Source of the DNA: Bidens hawaiensis
Lineage: Eukaryota; Streptophyta; Magnoliopsida; Asterales; Asteraceae
Reading direction: 5' to 3'
DNA: 64,000 nucleotides
Assembly (NCBI GenBank): GCA_021521415.1
Contig: JAIQDT010000301.1
Location: 186,001 to 250,000 of the forward strand
Shown here piece after piece: positions 44,626 through 55,874 of this stretch (position 1 is its first letter; every line of letters begins with the position of its first letter). The notes under the pieces are model-generated. The model was not told the origin of the DNA, did not search any database, and saw nothing but the letters and a program-made list of their open reading frames with translations. A program made the position numbers and the translations under genes.

Positions 44626-46433
44626 TATTGAGTTAATTAAATGGTATAAATTTAGATAATAACTTAGGGAATACTTATACAGCTATAACCTCTAATAAAC
44701 TAAATGGTCCAACACTTTAAAAATCAAACGAAATACATAAATAAAGACCAGACAGAAACAAACACGACACAAACATTAAATTGAAATAAACGTACCTTAG
44801 ATTAGGCTGAACAAAACGATGCAAGATATCCACGAAAATTCAAACTGAAAAAAAGATTATTAATATCAACTTCCAGTTAAATGTTAAACTACTCCCGCAG
44901 TATCGGCAAGGTGCCAGATTAGAAATCAATGCCGAATTTGCACTTAGGTTTTATTTGAACCAGCCCGGGTCGATTCAGATTATTGTTTTGCTACCTTGAA
45001 ACCGGATACAGACATTCATAAACAAATTTATAAAGAACGCGTCTGGATACTGACTTAGAGATTTTTTTGAGTAAAATGGCAGAAGTTAACCCATTGGATG
45101 AAACAGGACTGTAAACCGGAGAACAAATTCAGCAAGATGCTAGATTAGAAATCCGTACTAAATTTGTAATTAGATTTAACTTGAACAGGAATAAATTTGG
45201 TTTTTCGGAAAGGTGATAGATTAGAAATTCATACCAAATCAATACTTAGGTTGACTTTGAACTGGCCGTGCCGGTTTACTTTCTTGTTTCACTGGCATGA
45301 TAGTAGATAATAGAGGCTCGTAAACAAAGTTTTAAAATACGGGACTGTTTACTGAAGACTTTATTTTTTTTTAATCATCTTTCAAAACTTGATCGAATTA
45401 TATGCAAAGATGTAAAAGTGTTATTCAGTTTTTGGTTTCAACTAAATGCAATTTAAAAAAGATGACGTAATGTTATTAGATGCAATTGAACTAATAAACC
45501 AAGTAACGACTTCCGTCTCGTTTAAACAGTGAACCGTAAACCCTCTATAAAAACCAAACGCGAAACATATAAAGTATATATAACACGAACATTAAGTTGA
45601 CAAAAAAAACATACCTTAGATTAAAGCTCACCAAAACACTGCAAGCTATCCATGAGAAATATAAATTGAAACAAAAAAAAGTCAGTGCTGACATCAACTT
45701 TCTTTTAATGTTGAACGTTTAAATATCCCCGCATACTCAGCAAGTTGACAGGTTAGAAACGAATACCGAAATGGTACTTTGGTTTAATAAACTGGTCATA
45801 TCTCTATGCTTTTATTATTGTAACAAAAAAACAATTATGTATGCATTAACTTCAGCTTAATGAAAGAACCCTGTTGTGACATTTGATTTGCTTGATATTC
45901 ATATATAAAACTCCATTATATTAAAACAAATAAGGTGAGTATGAATATCGATACATCCAGTAAAGTAAAGCAACTCAAATGAGTCTGAATTCGGGATTTT
46001 CTTCTAAAAGTTGACGATATGAGTAATAAAGTATATGATTTTTTTTATATAGAGTTGAAGTTTTACTTATAAAAAAACGGGTCTGGAGTATGAGCTAGAG
46101 GTTGTCTTGACTAAATAATTAAAGGTTAATCTATTATACGAAACATAACTATGAACCGAAGTACCTTTTTATTTAAGTTTTGAGATTGGATTTGATTAGA
46201 GTGCGGGTGAAAGCTTTTCTTGTTGGTATTAGTGCCGTTGACTTTCACCACAGCCAATATTAGTGAAGTTGCAGAACTGTTTTGCTACCAAGGGTAGTAT
46301 TGGAATTAAACAATTGAATTGTAATAGTCAAACTGACTTTGACAGATTACCAGCAGTAGGTCAGTTCACGTAAGGATATGTTTACGGGTAATAAGTCGGG
46401 TCAAATTTTCAAGGTACACGAACGTCTAAATTG

Positions 46434-47024
46434 AACTGGCCCGGTCCAGGTTAGTTTTTTTGTTTTATTGACTTCGCACTGAATAATAGACACTCAATTA
46501 TAAAAAACGGGTCCGATTACCGACCAAACTGAACTTAAACTGATTTGATTTAGGTAAAAAAGTGAGCCGAAAAAGGGATTCATAATCACATTGATTTTAT
46601 CTCCTAAAATAAACTCGTTCGTTTAACTTAAACTGGCCCAGACCAGGTTAGTTTTTTTGTTTTATTAACTTGACATTGAATAATAGACACTCAATTATAA
46701 AAAACGGGTCCGATTACCGACCAAACTGAACTTAAACTGATTTGATTTAAGTAAAAAAGTGAGCCGAAAAAGGGATTCATAATCACATTGATTTTATCTC
46801 CTAAAATAAACTCGTTCGTTTAACTTAAACTGGCCCAGACCAGGTTAGTTTTTTTGTTTTATTGACTTGACATTGAATAATAGACACTCAATTATAAAAA
46901 ACGGGTCCGAATACGACCAAACGGAACTTAAACTGATTCGATTTAGGCTAAAAAGTGAACCGAAAAAGGGATTCATAATCACATTGATTTTATCTCTTAA
47001 AATAAACTCGCCTAAACAAAATAT
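46434..47024. repeat. 197-bp tandem triplication
   Basis: Three head-to-tail copies start with AACTGGCCC at 46434, 46631 and 46828. Copies 1 to 3 differ by a handful of substitutions and short gaps and share CACTCAATTATAAAAAACGG. ORFs in it are not conserved between copies. Confidence 0.95.
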
Positions 47025-47603
47025 GAAATTAATGCTGAACAGTAAACCAAACTTGATTTCTAACGAATCAACCACAAAAAATTGTAGAAAAAAAAACACA
47101 ATAAAAAACCTCAATCATGCCAACCATACCAAGTCAAGAACCATAAACTCTACAATTGGCCTAAAAAATTTAAATTAAGCATTCTAAAAAACCATACAAC
47201 TACATTTAACTATCAAAAACATCAAAGCCACTACAAAAACCACCCAAATAGTTTTAGAAACACATACAAAACCGAAACCATAAAAACCTAAAACTCAGTT
47301 CCAAGGACAAGCGACAGACCCAAAAAAACTTAAATTCCATCCATGAATAACACCAATAACATCAAAGTAACAACAAATGTAAAGAAAACGAAATAAGATG
47401 AAAGGCAGTCCTAACCTGAAGCACCCACAAAACATGCAAAACAGTTTAATGAAAAAAGTGAATGAAATACTTATATTACGCAAAAACAACAGCACCTGGC
47501 ATCCACGCGTCATCTTAAGAAAAACCCACATGTAAAAAACCCACCCACATGACCGGGGCCCACCAAAATATTAACAAAAAAAAACACAAAGTTTGTACAA
47601 AGC

Positions 47604-47667
47604 GAGACTCGAACTTGGGTTGTCAACCGTAACACAAAGCACAACTTCGGACAACACCATCAGGCCA
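47604..47667 (-). promoter_or_regulatory. tRNA-like A and B boxes near Helitron 5' end
   Basis: On the minus strand TGGCCTGATGGT (47656-47667) matches the Pol III A-box pattern and GTTCGAGTCTC (47604-47614) matches the B box, about 42 bases apart. It is not a tRNA gene: no cloverleaf is obvious. It may be a captured SINE head or part of the Helitron family consensus. Confidence 0.5.
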
Positions 47668-47785
47668 AATGAAAACTTATTGCTGAAGTATGAAATAATA
47701 ATCCTATATACAAAACTAAAGCAAATTAACTATTTGTGGCACCAAACTCTTATTTTATACTACTAATTAGTAATTGGGTTATTTG

Positions 47786-48191
47786 TGAAGTTTGGTGACC
47801 AGGATCGATAAACACAAAAACGATAATTTAGATCATAAGCTCGATCTTTGTAATTCTCATTAGCTCGAAAATTACAATTCTTAAGCTCATAATGATATAA
47901 CCCACAAGCTCGGGTATATATACTAGTTTAAACATGAAAACCTAATTAGACTAGAATACAAACTCCTTATCATACTCAAATACTAATTAGTAAAAACATA
48001 TTTACACAATATTTAATAAATAAATTCTTTGTTGTCCAAGTCATTGGCTCGACTTGTTCACCAAGTAATTTATTCCATGTAAATCAAGTCACGTGCTCAA
48101 CTTGATAAGTAAGACACCAACTCATCATAGGCTCGATGAGTTTGCCCAACCCGCCTCATTGACTCGACAACGGAACTAAGTCCAAGAATCA
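47786..48191 (-). repeat. 3' LTR of copia element E
   Basis: On the plus strand it starts TGAAGTTTGGTGACC, and the minus-strand purine tract AGGGGGG (48192-48198) precedes its TG end. It is clearly homologous to 51082-51481 but differs by several substitutions and small indels near the TG end. Confidence 0.8.
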
Positions 48192-50055
48192 CCCCCCTAA
48201 TTTCAGACTCAAAAATTGGTGGATCTTTAACTCCGAGCATTTCTCTTTTGTCTCGATTCTCCCATTCTTTTTCTCTGGATGTCTCGACATAACTCGCCGG
48301 TTCATCATCTTGAGTTAAAAGTAATTTCGGGTCATCAAAATCATTTTCTCTTCCTCGCTCGAAACGAACCTTTCTATCCAACATAAAATCATTAATATTC
48401 TTTGGAAAAGTGTTGGTTCGAGTCAACCATCTCACGGTAGATGGACCTGGGTCAGTTTGCATACCAGACAAACAAAGAACCGGTCCATCAGCTTGGGTTG
48501 TAACACTTGGTGTAGCCCTACTCGAGCTTCTCTTAAGCAAATTAACTCGGTTTTTAGGATTTTTATCAACCCGGTCCCACCCTCTTTTCTCATAAAAAAT
48601 TACATCTCGAGAAACATGCATTTGGTTCTTAACCTGGTCGTGATTCCGATATGCCTTTTTACCGAGTTCGGTATCGAGATTAACCATAGGGGTACTTCGG
48701 TCATCAAACTTTCTAACCGAAGTACTTGATAGCAAACACATCGATGTTTCTACCCAGATCGGTGTTTCAACCCGAATCGGTGTTTTAACTCGAAGCCTAA
48801 CCTTGTACAACCGATTTCTTGATCTAATCGACTTCATAATCACCTTTCTCGATTTGTCAAGAATTAAAAGTTGGTCATCCTCCATAATCACCTTGAACCC
48901 ATGTTTGGTTTCTTGTCCCAAACTTAAACTATTGCTCGTTAAGTTCGGGATAAAATAAACATTTGAGATAATTCTCTCAACATCGTCATCACAAATAATT
49001 GTAATGGAACATTTTCCCTTGATGTCGACACACGAACTACCACCAAAACACACTTGCCCAACAACGGTTTCATCTAATTCAGAAAAGTAAGATTTCATAC
49101 ATGCCATATGATTGCTCGCCCGTTATCGAGGTACCAAAGACCATCCTCCATCGTTCCGACTCGTACCGCTTAGGATGCACGCTTTCTTCATTCAACATGA
49201 CTTGATCATTAATGCTTATCTTCATTAAAATTTCCTTCTTTGTTGTTGGTTCGTTTGCTTCGGTTAAGTTTACTTCGATGCATTTTCCTCTTCTCTCCGG
49301 GCATGCCGAAGCGTAGTGACCCGTCTCGTCACAACGAAAACATTGAACCCCTGAATAATCCCTTTTCTTCCACGAATTACCTTCTTCGTCTCGATCGTTG
49401 CCCTTTCCTTTTCCTTTAAACTTTCTTGCCTTATTGAACAATAACTTTCCATGACTATCGGGTTCGTCTTCAGCACTACTCACACGATCTTCAAAAGCTT
49501 TAAGACGCCCAATTATTTCTTCAAACTTGAGTGTCTTGAGATCTACCATCTGCTCGATAGAAGCTACAATATTTATGAATCTTTTAGGCATGGCAGTTAA
49601 AAACTTTACGACCAATCTTGTTTCATCTATAAGGAACCAAGTGCTGCAAATTTAGTTGCTAAATGGGATAATCTCCCGGAATAATCGTCTATGGACTCGG
49701 AATCCTTCATCTTCATTCCTTCAAATTCAGTTATAAGGGTATGTAGACGTGCTTCTATAATCCTCTCCGCTCCGACATACCGGGCTTTTATGGCATTCCA
49801 AATCTCTTTAGCCGACTCGTATTGGGCTACTTGCATGATTTGATATTCCGGTATGGATTGAAAGAAAAGAGCAATGGCGGCACCATTCTTCTTCTCGTCC
49901 GTACTTTCCGGCTCAATAACATCCCATATTCGGTGGTAGCGGAACACCGCTTTGATCCGGACAGCCCAAATGGTGTAATTCGTTTTGGTTAGCATCGGAC
50001 ATTGTAGAGAAATAGCGGTTCGATTACTAGGTTGGTTTTTCGGCTGATCACCCAT
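48192..50055 (-). pseudogene. copia gag and protease remnant, frameshifted and deleted
   Basis: Likely start ATG 50055 (MGDQPKNQPSNRTA). Gag has LTKTNYTIWAVRIKAVFRYH and ends LSHLATKFAALGSL, where a one-base loss near 49629 shifts the frame. It continues TRLVVKFLTAMPKRF and a zinc knuckle CFRCDETGHYASAC. Another one-base loss near 49110 breaks the protease around the active site (WYLDNG context), after which YFSELDETVVGQV and LTSNSLSLGQ follow. Then the sequence jumps to an integrase C-terminal remnant (QMHVSRDVIFYEKRGWD) and unrelated residues. No RT is left. The long apparent ORF to 48097 runs into the LTR. Confidence 0.85.
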
Positions 50056-50309
50056 GGCTTCTCTTCTTCTTCGTCGACTATAGGTTTTCAAAAATCTTGG
50101 ATCGATCTTGAATACAAATTCCGAAAGATGACTCACCTCGTCGTCTTTTGATTAAAATCTTGAAAGAAAAATAAACTGTTGTTGTGCTGATATCTTTAGA
50201 TGTCGTTAACCACCACAATAAAACCCAAAGTTGGTAAATAAGAAAAATATGGAGTGGAATAAAAGAATTAATTCAACCAAGAATTAATTAGTCTAAAGAT
50301 TTCTGGAAC

Positions 50310-50799
50310 CAGTGTTTTAAAAACCGGTTCAAACCGGCCGGTTGAACCGATTAAACCGGATTTCGCACAGCAGGCCGGTATTTTAAGTCCGGTATTTTTG
50401 GCCGGTTTGCTAAAACATCGTACCGGCGGTTTTTGTCTAAAATACCGGATTTTACCGGCAACCGGTTTTAAATCCGAGAAATTTTTTATATTTGCAGTCC
50501 ATAATTTTTTAAAATTATTTTTAACTAAACAATTAACATTCAAACATGTAAACTTTATGACTATATTTTAAAGATTGAGTGCTTTTGCATTGTTTTTTTA
50601 ATATTGATTAATTTTTGGATTATATTTTTGATATGAAATCATTTAGTTTTGTGCTATTTTTGGATTAAAGTTACATTTATTAAAAATTATAAAGTAAACT
50701 ATTTAACCGGTTGAACCTTCCGGTGTAACCCGGTTCAACCGGTTGTACCATTTTTTAATCCAATCCGGTATAAGTATAATACCAGTTTTTAAAACATTG
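50310..50799. mobile_element. hAT-type MITE, 490 bp, in the leader of copia E
   Basis: A perfect 8-bp duplication TCTGGAAC (50302-50309 and 50800-50807) flanks the terminal inverted repeat CAGTGTTTTAAAAACCGG, with CAATGTTTTAAAAACTGG at the other end. Subterminal CCGGTT-rich blocks occur on both sides (GGTTGAACCG words). Non-coding. It inserted after copia E did. Confidence 0.95.
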
Positions 50800-51067
50800 T
50801 CTGGAACAAAAAACTAATTGTAGTTGTTGAACAGAAACAATTAATGGTGTGAAAATAAAAATAACTTCTTCATAAATCTTTTCAAATTCAAGAACCAATG
50901 AGATTGACTCAAGAAAAGTTAATCTCACGTTGGCGTTCAAACCTCAAGTTTGTCTTCAACACACTAAGGAAAGACTTTCGTCGATCTTGAACATAAACAA
51001 AGGAACTTGCCGGAACGATCGCAACTTCGATCTTCGGCTTTGATAGATGAACTCCAAGAGCGTAATA

Positions 51068-51079
51068 GCTCTGATACCA
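51068..51079 (-). other. primer binding site of copia E
   Basis: On the minus strand TGGTATCAGAGC begins two bases after the 5' LTR end and matches the initiator tRNA-Met 3' end. Confidence 0.95.
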
Positions 51080-51081
51080 AT

Positions 51082-51481
51082 TGAAGTTTGGTGATCAGGA
51101 TCGATAAACACAAAAACGAAAATTTAGATCATAAGTTCGATCTTTGTAATTCTCATTAGCTTGAAAATTACAATTCTTAAACTCGTAATTATATAACCCA
51201 CAAGCTCGGGTATATATACTAGTTTAAACATGAAAACCTAATTAGACTAGAATACAAACTCCTTATCATACTCAAATACTAATTAGTAAAAACATATTTA
51301 AATAATAAATAAATAAATTCCTTGTTGTTTAAGTCATTGGCTCGACTTGTTCACCAAGTAATTTATTCCATATAAATCAAGTCACGTATCAACTTGATAA
51401 GTAAGACACCAACTCATCATAGGCTTGATGAGTTCGCCCAACCCGCCTCATTGACTCAAGGACGGAAATTAAGTCCGAACA
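51082..51481 (-). repeat. 5' LTR of copia element E, 400 bp
   Basis: Bounded by TGAAGTTTGG and GTCCGAACA on the plus strand, between the primer site and GTTTG. Homologous to 47786-48191. Confidence 0.85.
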
Positions 51482-51486
51482 GTTTG

Positions 51487-52103
51487 GTAAGTTCAGTTAC
51501 ATCAAAGCAATAAATTATATATATACATGAATGATCTTACCTTTATGATATTATTGTTTGGGACTAAAGAAGAAATTCATGATTTCTGGACAAAGATGAG
51601 TGTTTTTTTATTTTGGTTAAAAATGTTTTTTCGGCGAATAATAGTGTTAGGATTTTGTTAGTCAGAGCCTATTGGTGAAAAATATGTTAAAATGTGGAAC
51701 ATACATCAAACATTTTATTAGTTGAAATTGTTGCCAATAGTTGAAATCATTTAAATCTAATTTTCCTTTTTTATATTATGTTTGTTTTTAAATGCGATGG
51801 ATTTACAAATAAACTTTTGATATTACGATCATTTTAACATTACTTTGGTGACCTTTTTTCGTCAATTTCTATTGCTAATACCAATTTCAGTATATAGTGC
51901 CTGAAAGATATATACATACCGAGCATGAGTGAAACCACAACCATCTTCTTCCTAGAAAACAATGAATTCGATTTGCAGTTATGGGGTGCAAGCGGCTCTT
52001 CTAGCTAGGTTTTTTTTGAAACGCAATATAAAAAAAAACTCCAGTGATTGGAATTCTTCTAGCTAGTTATATGGTGATTTAGAATTGATTTTACATATAT
52101 TTA
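51487..52103. other. intergenic, no feature seen
   Basis: AT-rich sequence between copia E and the Helitron array. No gene, element end or repeat was identified. Confidence 0.4.
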
Positions 52104-52974
52104 CTAGTTTTTATTCACCATGTTACGGTTGTTTTACATTATTCGTTTATAATATTTATATCTTTTTATTGGATTAAATTTTATTTATTGTAAGCAAGTT
52201 AATAAATATACATAAGATTTGATAATGAAAGAGTTTGACAAATAATTGAGATGTTGGGTATGTTTGGCAAAACTAGCGGCTAGCTGTAGCTGGAAGCTGG
52301 TGGGTGATGGCTTGAAACTGGTAGCTGTAACTAGATATATTTAGATGTTTGGCAGAGTAGCTAAGCTTTTAATAAAACGTATAAAATACTAAAATGGGCA
52401 TAAATAAAAACTATAATAGTAAATATATTTATTTCGGAAAGTTATTTAAGTAAACTAAAATACAAAAAACTTGTAACTCTTTTTAAACGTTACTAATAGA
52501 AGCTAACTTTAAGTTTTTTCTCCTAACCTAAAAGCTTCAAGATCCTTGAACCAAATAAGACTTTTAATTGAGTATGAGTTTTTTTCTTAAAAGCTTGAAG
52601 ATAGAAACTCCTTAAATCTCCTAAAAGTTTCCTGCCAAACATACTCATTATAACCCGGTTTTAAAACTTTTTTAGTTTGGTGAGACCCATGACTCCCTTA
52701 TTCCTTAACTATAAAATTATTTCCTTATTATAAATAATATCTTTATAAAAAATAAGATACCTATTTTAATATATCCCTGTTTTATATGATTTTTATATCA
52801 AATATTTGGTGAGATTCATTTTTTATTTAATGAGATGTTATAACCCGTTTAGGTCTATCTGGGTTTGGTGAGACTCAACTCGTAAATTCGGTCAAATGTA
52901 TGAGAAACCTCCATTTACCAATAAAGCAATCTGATAACTTGAGAGAATATAGGAATATTTCGTTTATATATATA
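52104..52974 (-). mobile_element. Helitron array unit 1, split by a MITE
   Basis: The hairpin is degenerate (CACCATGTTACGGTTG). It carries the MITE at 52256-52646 inside its GAGATGTTATAACCCGG block. It ends at the AT tail before unit 2. Confidence 0.65.
52256..52646. mobile_element. Tourist-like MITE, about 391 bp
   Basis: The inverted ends GGGTATGTTTGGCA and (complement) GAGTATGTTTGGCA match the PIF/Harbinger Tourist style. It interrupts the block GATGTT/ATAACCCGG that is whole in other array units, which shows the exact insertion site. The TTA-type target duplication is imperfect. Subterminal runs of AGCTNNNAGCT words are present. Non-coding. Confidence 0.75.
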
Positions 52975-54040
52975 CTAGTTTTTATCCCCCGTATTACGGG
53001 TGGTCTTTATATATTATTTATGTTTAATATTTATCTATTTTTTTATTTTTTTTATTTTATGAAAGTTAATAATATTCTTTGGTTTGATATTAAATTGTTT
53101 CACAAATTAATGAGATGTTATAACCCGGTTTAAAAGCTATATGAGTTTGATGGGACTTAAGGCCCGTTTATTTTTTTACTATAAAATTGGTTTTTTTAAT
53201 TATAAATAACATATATCTTTTTTTAAATAAATCAGATATTAATTTTTAGTATATTCCTACTTTATAGGATTTTTGTATCAAATATTTGGTGAGATTAGTT
53301 GTTAATTTAATGAGATGTTATAACTCGTTTAAAATATATCTGGGTTTGATAATACCCATACCCGTGAATTCGGGTCAAATGCATGAGAAGCCTCCATTTA
53401 AAAATCAAGCAAATCTGGAGACTCTAAAAAAATGGGGAGCGACCCCGCATTACGGGGGTTGTTTTATATTGTTTGTTCTAATATTCATTTATTTTTTTAA
53501 TTTATATTTTTTTATTATATGAAAGTTAATAATATACTTATGGTTTGATGATAAATTGTTTCACAAATAAATGAGATGTTATAACTCAGTTTAAAAGCTA
53601 TATGGTTTTGATGAGATCCAAGACCCGTTTATTTTTTACTATGAAATTGGTTTTTTAATTATAAATAATATTTATGAAAGTTAATAATATACTTATAGTT
53701 TGATGAAACTCAAGACCCATTTATTTTTTTACTATCAGATTGGTTTTTTAATTTAAATAATATATATATTTTTTTAAAATAAATAAGATATTATTTTTTA
53801 TTATATCCTATTTTATAAGATTTTTACATAAATAATTTGGTGAAAGTAATTTTTAATTTAATGAGATGTTATAACCCGTTTAAGGAATATCTGGGTTTGG
53901 TAAGACCCATACCCATGAATTTGGGTCAAATGCATGAGAAACCTTCATTTAAAAATCAAGCAAATCTGGTGACTCCAAAAAAAGGGGGAGCGACCACATC
54001 GCGACACATAGGATTTTTATGTCTTCGTTTATATATATTA
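52975..54040 (-). mobile_element. Helitron array unit 2, fusion of two copies
   Basis: It begins with an intact hairpin terminus. Near 53440 the expected GCGACCACATCGCGACACG tail is replaced by GCGACCCCGCATTACGGGGG, which jumps into the hairpin region of another copy. A deletion or recombination thus fused two units and removed one terminus. The second half runs to the AT tail at 54040. Confidence 0.65.
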
Positions 54041-54808
54041 CTAGTTTTTGTCCCTCGTATTACGGGGGTGTTTTATATTATTTGTTCTAATATTTATTTA
54101 TTTTTTAAATTTATATTTTTGTATTAATTGAAAGTTAATAATATACTTATGTTTTGATGATAAATTGTTTCATAAATAAATGAGATGTTATAACCCGGTT
54201 TAAAAGCTATATGGTTTTGATGAGACCCAAGACCCGTTTATCTTTTTTTACTATAAAATTGGTTTTTTAATTATAAATAATATTTATGATAGCTAATAAT
54301 ATACTTATGGTTTGATCAGACGTTGTTTTATATTGTTTGTTCTAATATTTTTTTTATTGTATGAATATTAATAATATACTTATGGTTTGATGATAAATTG
54401 TTTCACAAACAAATGAGATGTTATAACTCGGTTTAAAAGCTATATGGTTTTAATGTGACCCAAGACCCGTTTGTTTTTTTACTATAAAATTGGTTTTTTA
54501 ATTTAAATAATATATATATATATATTTATATATCTTTTTAAAATAAATAAGATATTAATTTTTAGTATATCCTATTTTATAGGATTTTTACATCTATAAT
54601 TTGGGGAGAGTAATTTTTTATTTAATGAGATGTTATAACCCGTTTAAGGAATATCTGGGTTTGGTAAGGCCCATACCCATGAATTCGGGTCAAATACATG
54701 AGATACCTCTATTTAAAAATCAAGCAAATCTGGTAACTTAAAAAAAAGGGGGAGCGACCACATCGCGACACGTAGGATTTTTATGTCTTCGTTTATATAT
54801 ATTATAGA
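54041..54808 (-). mobile_element. Helitron array unit 3, both ends present
   Basis: CTAG start at 54041 after A, end GA at 54808 before T. An internal partial duplication near 54310 restarts the GTTGTTTTATATTGTTTGTT block, making it 768 bp compared with 507 bp for the copy at 8359. Confidence 0.7.
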
Positions 54809-55651
54809 TTATAGATTAAGATTAATAAAATAAAGAAGTAACATCTTTTATGATTATGCCAAATATCTAATTTACAACCCATAGTTTAGTGTCTATTTTT
54901 ATGTACATGCAATTATTGTCACTTAATAAAGAACACTTTGTTACATGTGGATGTAGGTCACTCAAGTCACGTTAAACCTCTTGTATGTTTTATTGCTTTT
55001 CTTGAGTATTTTCAGAATTCAAAAATCAGGGTTAGGTTGCGCAAATTACGCACGTGAATATAATCACAAAAGAAGGTCGTTCGTTTTAGGGTTTAACCAC
55101 GCCGCCACCCGAACTTTGTTTCTATCTCCGTTCGAAGAAAGTTGGGTCAGTCAGGTTTGGTTTTTATTTCGACACACATACCATTTTGTTTTAATATTTT
55201 AGTTTCTTAATTCAATATTATCTTACAATGATAAGAAAATACATTGAAAACAATAAATGTATTAATATATTACAACTGAAAATAATAACAATTATTAAAT
55301 GATTAATGGCATGTAATAGCTGAAAGGTATTTTGGATTATGCAATATGCTTTTGAATTAAATAGAACAACAGTAAACATCGTATATATTTGCCACGATTC
55401 CTTACAAAATCACTTTTCCATGCGACGTAGGTTGACAGGGACACATGATCAACATTACCTGACAAGTAGCTAGGTTGACTTTACCCTAGTTGTAGGGTTT
55501 TGAGATTACAACTCTTTCATTTCATATAATAATTCTGTAACTTTCATCTGTTTTACCATTTTGAGGAGAGTAACAACATATTTTATGTCTGGTAATAGTA
55601 GATTTTTTGGCTTTGAGTCATCCAACAAAAGTTAATTTAAGCTTGAAGATT
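54809..55651. other. intergenic, no gene recognised
   Basis: A 73-codon ORF (54981-55202) has no recognisable domain. Nothing else is supported. The stretch near 55020-55160 is less AT-rich and could be an old coding fragment. Confidence 0.35.
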
Positions 55652-55861
55652 TGGGTTAGACAACGCAATGTCTCCAGTTCAAATCCGATTGTAATTGGAT
55701 TTGAACGCAGTGGGTTTTCGGGCGGCGAGTATTTCCCAGCACAAGAGATGATGAACTTGGGCAACCAACGTTGTTTGTAATCACGACGTATGGAGCCGTA
55801 TTTTGCCATTGAGTTACTCTGGGTAACCCAACTTTATTCGTTGTTCATAAAAAAATATATT
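55652..55861 (+). mobile_element. SINE-like retroposon, 210 bp
   Basis: A B-box-like GTTCAAATCC lies at 55677-55686, about 25 bases into the unit. The 3' end is TTATTCGTTGTTCATAAAAAAA, an A-rich tail of the plant SINE kind. Flanks AAGCTTGAAGATT (55639-55651) and AAGCTTTAAGATT (55862-55874) form a 13-bp target duplication with one mismatch. The A box (TGGGTTAGACA) is weak. The minus-strand ORF here is chance. Confidence 0.65.
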
Positions 55862-55874
55862 AAGCTTTAAGATT

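Larger units (their letters stand above)
36847..47766 (-). mobile_element. autonomous-type Helitron, 10.9 kb, with RPA gene
   Basis: The 3' terminus is at 36847 (CTAG on the plus strand after A; minus strand GCCCGACGTGGGTCAACATCTAGT with a short CCC/GGG hairpin). The 5' terminus is near 47766, where the minus strand reads TTAGTAGTATAAAATAAGAG in place of the expected TC start; the next base is T, matching the A|T target. It holds, in its own orientation, a Rep-helicase gene (pseudogene) and then an RPA1-like gene, the usual plant Helitron cargo. The 5' third is non-coding with a 197-bp triplication. The 5' end lies 20 bases from the copia LTR at 47786. Confidence 0.75.
44626..47766 (-). other. 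non-coding 5' region of the Helitron
   Basis: 3.1 kb between RepHel and the 5' end. It contains diverged repeats of a GNTAGATTAGAAATNNNTACC block (about 44915, 45140, 45205, 45740), the 197-bp triplication (46434-47024) and a Pol III-like box pair (47604-47667). Promoter elements for RepHel should lie here, but none stands out. Confidence 0.55.
47786..51481 (-). mobile_element. Ty1/copia element E, internally deleted
   Basis: Two LTRs (47786-48191 and 51082-51481), an initiator-Met primer site (51068-51079) and an A/GTTTG target duplication (47781-47785 ATTTG; 51482-51486 GTTTG; one mismatch) define a copia element on the minus strand. It retains gag and part of protease, but most of integrase and all RT and RNase H are missing. 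This resembles the non-autonomous gag-bearing derivatives called TR-GAG elements. A hAT MITE sits in its leader. Confidence 0.85.
52104..54808 (-). mobile_element. head-to-tail array of non-autonomous Helitrons
   Basis: Successive units start with CTAGTTTTT on the plus strand at 52104, 52975 and 54041, each directly after A, and all have a GC hairpin around a CCCGTATTACGGG-type core. The last unit ends ATTATAGA at 54808 with T next, matching the TCTATAAT 5' start on the minus strand. The internal order of shared blocks (GAGATGTTATAACCCG, GGTTTGATGAGACCCA, GCGACCACATCGCGACACG) repeats. Junctions read TATATATATTA|CTAG, consistent with each unit inserting at A|T in the AT-rich 5' tail of its neighbour. 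Confidence 0.7.

Noticed and set aside
47604..47667. Possible tRNA gene
   Set aside because: A and B boxes fit, but no acceptor stem or anticodon arm could be folded.
48410..48729. Plus-strand ORFs inside copia E
   Set aside because: Antisense to the degraded copia reading frame; no domain.
55618..55809. 63-codon minus-strand ORF
   Set aside because: Lies across the SINE candidate and its flank; no domain.
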